From contig NZ_JABTTE010000002.1 of NCBI RefSeq assembly GCF_013303125.1, forward strand, positions 229,042 to 293,041: a stretch of DNA of 64,000 bases, given 5' to 3'. The position numbers were made by a program, and so were the translations under genes. Positions within the stretch are counted from its first letter, which is position 1. Every line of letters begins with the position of its first letter. Below are positions 63,980 to 64,000 of the stretch, in pieces. The DNA comes from Calidifontibacillus erzurumensis (GTDB taxonomy: Bacteria; Bacillota; Bacilli; Bacillales; Bacillaceae_J). A model generated the notes under the pieces. The model worked only from the letters and a program-made list of their open reading frames with translations. It searched no databases and had not been told where the DNA came from.

Positions 63980-64000
63980 GACTTGCACAGTATGCAAGTC
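63980..64000 (+). terminator. Hairpin after sigG at the window edge
   Basis: A perfect 8-bp stem (63980-63987 with 63993-64000) with a 5-base loop; the T-run, if present, lies beyond the window. Confidence 0.6.

Overview
The window is chromosomal DNA of an endospore-forming member of the Bacillaceae. It is visibly AT-rich, most genes carry strong GGAGG-type ribosome binding sites, and unusually many starts are TTG or GTG. The gene order follows, almost gene for gene, the Bacillus subtilis interval from speA through the yla and ylb genes and the division/cell-wall cluster to sigG. Bacillithiol synthesis (bshC), a caa3 oxidase, sporulation genes (ylbJ, spoVD, spoVE, spoIIGA, sigE, sigG) and a MurE with the DNPR motif of meso-diaminopimelate ligases all fit. 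It is not B. subtilis itself: pycA, ylaM and nprE are missing from their usual places, murF sits between murE and mraY, and several small genes are inserted. The species cannot be fixed from this window.

Layout. 1-5.1 kb: the 3' end of an M23 peptidase gene, two small conserved genes, the dual-function RNA SR1 with its peptide SR1P, speA (arginine decarboxylase) on the minus strand, a flavin oxidoreductase, yktA and yktB. 5.5-15.3 kb: ykzI, an inositol monophosphatase, ylaF, typA, ylaH, ylaI, an FMN-binding protein, ylaJ, the PIN-PhoH gene ylaK, ylaL, ylaN and ftsW. 15.3-22.6 kb: heme A synthesis and cytochrome caa3 oxidase, with ctaA divergent from ctaBCDEFG. 22.7-39.2 kb: an Asp23-type gene, a YugN-like gene, a broken LysM-CAP gene, ylbB-ylbG (including ricF), rsmD, coaD, ylbJ, ylbK, ylbL, tmcAL, ylbN-rpmF, a crotonase, ylbO, ylbP, panE and a DUF3397 gene. 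39.3-61.2 kb: bshC and then the cluster mraZ-rsmH-ftsL-pbpB-spoVD-murE-murF-mraY-murD-spoVE-murG-murB-divIB-ylxW-ylxX-sbp-ftsA-ftsZ. 61.4-64 kb: spoIIGA-sigE-sigG.

How it works together. The cta genes make heme O and heme A and build one terminal oxidase. The large cluster supplies the cytoplasmic and lipid-linked steps of peptidoglycan synthesis, the septal and spore-specific synthases and flippases, and the core divisome ending in FtsA and FtsZ. The last genes provide the protease and sigma factors that drive mother-cell and forespore transcription after the sporulation septum forms.

I see no phage, insertion sequence, CRISPR array, tRNA or rRNA. The window is mainly core genome. The observations most worth a second look are regulatory: SR1 with CcpN-like and cre-like sites inside a 13-bp inverted repeat; two TGTGA-type dyads around the promoter of a DUF3055 gene; three GTGGT repeats at exact 10-bp spacing before mraZ; a spoIIG promoter with a 22-bp spacer; and several large hairpins between operon genes. 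There are also a decayed CAP-domain gene and a crotonase that lacks an expected catalytic glutamate. I did not find a wholly new multi-gene system.
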